Origin: Capsicum annuum
Lineage: Eukaryota; Streptophyta; Magnoliopsida; Solanales; Solanaceae
Direction: 5' to 3'
NCBI RefSeq assembly: GCF_002878395.1
Contig: NC_061115.1
Span: 149,819,507-149,883,506 of the forward strand
Length of the DNA: 64,000 nucleotides
The notes under the pieces were generated by a model. The model was not told the DNA's origin. It saw nothing but the letters and a program-made list of their open reading frames with translations, and searched no databases. Shown piece by piece: positions 60,740-64,000 of this stretch; position 1 is the stretch's first letter; the number at the start of each line of letters is the position of its first letter. The position numbers and the translations under genes were made by a program.

Positions 60740-62704
60740 TTTGTCCAAACCATGTTGGCAACCAGATTCAAAATTAATAAATGTGATAAATGTGTTTATA
60801 TTAAAGACACTCCAAATCACCAAGTCATTATTTGTTTATATGTGGATGATATATTGATCATCAGTAGAGATATTTAAGACATAAATTCTCCAAAATGAAT
60901 GCTTAAGAGAAAGTTTTATATGAAAGACCTTGGAGTTGTGGATGTGATCTTAGAAATAAGAATCCATAGAACTACCTAAGGATTGACATTGTTATAGTCT
61001 CACTACATCAAAAAAGTACTTAACAAATTCAAGTATATGGAATTTGGTATTTCTAAGACTCCATTGGATGTGAGCTTCATACTTTAAAAGAATGAAGGTG
61101 AAAGTGACTCACAATTGGAGTACACAAAAGTATTGGGATGTTTAAAGTATATAATGAATTGTACACAACCAGATATAGTATGCACTATTAGTAAGTTGAG
61201 TCGGTATACAAGTAATCCCAACAAAACTCATTGGATAGCAATGAAAAGAGTTTTGGGGTATCTTAAATACACTCAAGACTAGAGGTGTTCATGGGTCAGT
61301 TTGGGTCAGTTATTGGTCAAATCCATAACCAAACCAACTGAGTCGTTTTTAAATTTCTAAAACCAAATCAAACCAAATAAAAAAATAATCGTCGATTTAG
61401 TTCTTATAGGTTTAGTTCAGTTCGGTTCGATTTGTTTGGTTTATAATTTTAGCTAATGATAAAAGTTGAAAATTTAAAAAACAAATCCAATCTAACATAT
61501 GAGATATCAACCGAGTGTTGTATTTGAACCTTGAAACTAAGATGTCATCTAAGTGTTGTACTTTGGCAAAATCATGAACAACACCATATGAACGTTTTTA
61601 AAAAAATATTTAAAAACTATATTTAATATAATGATATAATAAACCCCCAAAAGGTGAACACATAAACTTCTTGCTCAACAAGGTTCAAAAAGAAAGTTAA
61701 AATTAGTGATTGTCTACAGTCTAATGAATCTTAGCTGTAAATTTCAGTATACAACATATTATTTTCGCAATTAGTATCGTTTGTCATTCAAAGTTCCAAA
61801 TTCATTTAGAATCTCATAAGGTACTGTCAACTGGATGAAGACATATGACTGAACGTGTTACGACTAAAGTTAAATCATGATTAAACTATAAAATTTAATA
61901 AACATTTATATTGAATTTATGAATAATATATAAATAATTATAATATATATATATATATATATATCGGTTCTGTTTGATTATTTTTTCGATTATTTTAGAG
62001 TAAAACCAAACCAAACCGAATTAGTATCATTTTTTAAAAATTCAAAACCAAACCAAACCTAACCAAATATCAGTTTTTAATCGGTTTGGTTTGGATCGCG
62101 GTTCGGTTTGGTTAAAAACCAAACTACGAACACCCCTACTCAAGACTATGCTTTGCATTATAATAAATATCCCGCGGTACTTGAATGATATAGTGATGCA
62201 AATTGGTTCACCGGATCGAACGAAGTAAAATTCACAAGTGGATATATATTTACTATCGGTGGAGGAGCGGTCTCTTATAAATCATCCAAACAGACATGTA
62301 TTGCTCGCTCTACAATGAAATATGAATTTATCACATTAGATAAAGTCGGTGAAGAAGCAAAATGGCTCTAAAATTTCTTGAAAGATATTTCTTATTGGCA
62401 CAAACCAGTGGCACCAGTATGTATACACTGTGATAGCTAAGTGGCAATAGGTAGGGCAGGGAGCATGATGTGCAATGGTAAATTTTATCACATAAGATGG
62501 AGACATAATACCGTTAGAGAACTTCTCTCTAGTGGAATTATCACTATTGACTGTGTAAAGTCAAAGGATAATATGTCGGATCCACTTCTAAAAGGACTAT
62601 CTAGAGAAGGAGTTGAGAGGACATCCAAGGGAATGGGTTTAAGGCCTAAAACAAGTCAGCATGGTGGTAACTCTACCTATCAGACTGGAGATCCCAAGAG
62701 CTAG
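60740..62704 (+). pseudogene. Ty1/copia pol, RT-RNase H part, 5'-truncated and interrupted
   Basis: It starts inside reverse transcriptase: KCVYIKDTPNHQVIICLYVD (the YVDD catalytic box near 60840), then FYMKDLGVVDVILEIRIHRT, RYTSNPNKTHW and MKRVLGYLKYTQ near 61240. After the inserted element it resumes with YALHYNKYPAVLE near 62147, [20 protein letters not shown] near 62287 and an RNase H end (GKFYHIRWRHNTVRELLSSG, ending KTSQHGGNSTYQTGDPKS at 62704). At least two stops and shifts are seen besides the insertion. The usual gag, protease and integrase are absent from the window. Confidence 0.85.
61280..62138. mobile_element. hAT-like non-autonomous element, 859 bp, inserted in copia RNase H
   Basis: Starts TAGAGGTGTTCATGGG, ends ACGAACACCCCTA, with CTCAAGAC duplicated on both sides (61272-61279 and 62139-62146): an exact 8-bp target duplication, the hAT hallmark. 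Inside it has AAACCAAACCGA words in both orientations and a TA run at about 61943-61964, like the 872-bp element at 33663-34534. No coding capacity. Confidence 0.9.
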
Positions 62705-63240
62705 GTTCAAGGAGATAAAACAAATTTGTGTCTGGCAGGTTCAACATTGTCAATATACCAACCTATTCTCATGATGTAGACAATGTTTAGTAAATAGGGA
62801 TAAGACTTAAGGTGAAAAGTCTTTTAGTGATTATCTAAATTTGGTAAATTTGACCAAATAGTTTAATTTATAGGATTGAACATTTATAAATCACCTATGT
62901 GAGGGTGAAATAGAAGCCACTTCAAGGAGAATATTAGTAAAAGCCTATTCACTAAGTTCTCATGAAACCAGGACGTGTTCATGGCTGAAAAGAACAAAAT
63001 CGTGAGAACAATAAATGGTCAAAAGCTAGTTGTGTGACATGTATTGTCTAGGTGTACATTAAAGTTTGACGGTTTAAAGATATCAAATCTACTAATTGAC
63101 CGAGTACATCCGATGCATGTTCACTACGAAAAGTTCAAAGGGAAACCCACTTAACCAGATGTAATCAGTCTTTGCTAAATGATCACATGCTTGTCCGTAT
63201 ATTCTTTAGAAGATATCCATTCCCTATTCATATAGGGAAT
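62705..63240 (+). other. 3' untranslated part of the copia element with polypurine-like end
   Basis: No frame. It ends TATAGGGAAT (63231-63240), a worn polypurine tract directly before the LTR start. Confidence 0.5.
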
Positions 63241-64000
63241 TATTGGGTTCAATATGTATGTATGAATGGAAAATGGAGGGAAAAATAATGGAGAGAAGGA
63301 GAGACACTAAAATGGAAAGTGTACTCTTTTATGGAAAGCTTACTAAATTTTCCCACATTGGTGGGACAAAGAAGCTTTCATTTGTTTATATTGAAAAACA
63401 CATATCCACATGGATAGTGAGGCAAGAACAAGGTGGTACCTCATGCATTCATCGTCGTTGCTCGCTCGGCTTCAGCTTCGGCTTCAGATTTAGATTTGGA
63501 TTTGTTAAATGATCTATGAGATCTATTTTTTAGACAAAATTTATTTGAAACTTGATGAAAAAGTGAATTTTAATCCAAAGAATCTGATAGAAATATTTTT
63601 CTCCATGTGCGGGTGCATTTTGAATGCCATGGAAATGCATGCACAATACACCTCGAAGGGATGCGACCCTTCGAGGTAAAATGCACATTGTTTCGCATAA
63701 TAGGGTGATCTACGCGCGCACCTCGATAACCTGTGGGTGCAGGTAGTCACTGGAATTCAGAAAGTGTCACTTGCGGCTGTAGATCAGGCGTAGTTTCAGC
63801 ACAGACTGGGCGCAGGTAACATCACTGTACTGAATAGGTGCATTTTTGCTGAACCAATGCTTCTTTTTCGAAGGTGCACACTAAGTCTATAAATACCTGA
63901 CATATTCCTTAGGTATACACATGATTTTTGATAGTAAAAACACTCTTCTTCTCTACAAATACTCATTGTGATCATTAGCCGTTGAGCGATTTCGATGAAT
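63241..64000 (+). mobile_element. 3' LTR of the copia element (cut by the window end)
   Basis: It starts TATTGGGTTC (a TG-to-TA worn TGTTGGGTTC). It contains CCCACATTGGTGGGACAAAG, a CTCGGCTTCAGCTTCGGCTT run, and near its cut end a TATA-like CTATAAATACC at 63889, a normal place for the LTR promoter. The plus-strand ORF 63243-63512 and the minus-strand one at 63541-63750 are unrecognised and probably chance. Confidence 0.6.

Noticed and set aside
1..64000. tRNA, rRNA or organelle DNA insertions
   Set aside because: No cloverleaf-like A and B box pair outside SINE heads and no ribosomal or plastid gene words were seen on reading. A covariance-model scan was not possible here.

Overview
The window is plant nuclear DNA, almost certainly from a Solanaceae genome of the repeat-rich kind (Capsicum- or Nicotiana-like). 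The grounds are Au/TS-type SINEs with (TTG)n tails, RTE-clade LINE ends, Tekay/Del-like Ty3/gypsy LTRs starting TGTAACACC, Tat/Ogre-like gag relics, and Stowaway- and hAT-like MITEs. The species cannot be fixed from this sequence alone. One host gene is supported. It is a DRP1-class dynamin-related GTPase (phragmoplastin, DRP1A-like) on the minus strand, 44123 down to 26688. Sixteen exons could be placed by hand; all introns are GT-AG and the CDS totals 1830 nt (609 aa plus stop). Everything else is mobile DNA, its debris, or AT-rich sequence without recognisable content. Layout: 1-4956 is the 3' end of a plus-strand gypsy element with its long LTR, then LTR fragments. 4962-24197 is a duplicated TE neighbourhood. 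The left copy holds a solo LTR (4962-7045, flanked by TTATG on both sides), an LTR scrap, an RTE LINE relic and an LTR piece. The right copy holds the full gypsy element (truncated 3' LTR 10110-11467, dead pol, gag stump, PBS, 5' LTR 17371-19464), then the same scrap, LINE and LTR. The simplest reading is an old tandem duplication of about 14 kb, followed by LTR-LTR recombination in one copy. 24824-26687 is the 3' flank of the DRP1 gene, with a Stowaway-like MITE. 26688-44123 is the DRP1 gene, whose 17.4 kb is more than 80 percent intron. Intron 12 (5.7 kb) carries SINEs, a hAT-like MITE with a nested SINE, a complete 1.4-kb non-autonomous LTR element with a 5-bp target duplication, a G-rich run, and a tandem duplication of the end of exon 12. 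Intron 11 lies just beyond, from 33566; in it a MITE splits a SINE. Intron 7 (2.8 kb) carries an antisense L1 relic. Intron 1 (2.6 kb) carries nested MITEs. 44124-47795 is the gene's upstream flank, with irregular AT-rich repeats, a minus-strand L1 relic with an RNase H-like end, and a Helitron-like terminal hairpin. 49377-60735 is a Tat/Ogre-like, minus-strand, non-autonomous region: a three-copy ~190-bp array, two gag relics with no pol, a likely PBS, and an LTR carrying a 4-kb array of ~163-bp AT-rich monomers interleaved with CAACAGAT/ATCTGTTG words. 60740-64000 is the 3' part of a plus-strand Ty1/copia element split by an 859-bp hAT-like element with an 8-bp target duplication, running into its 3' LTR. 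The most unusual recurring pattern is that several unrelated LTR families here each carry, at a similar place inside the LTR, a cluster of one family-specific 8-10-bp word repeated in both orientations.
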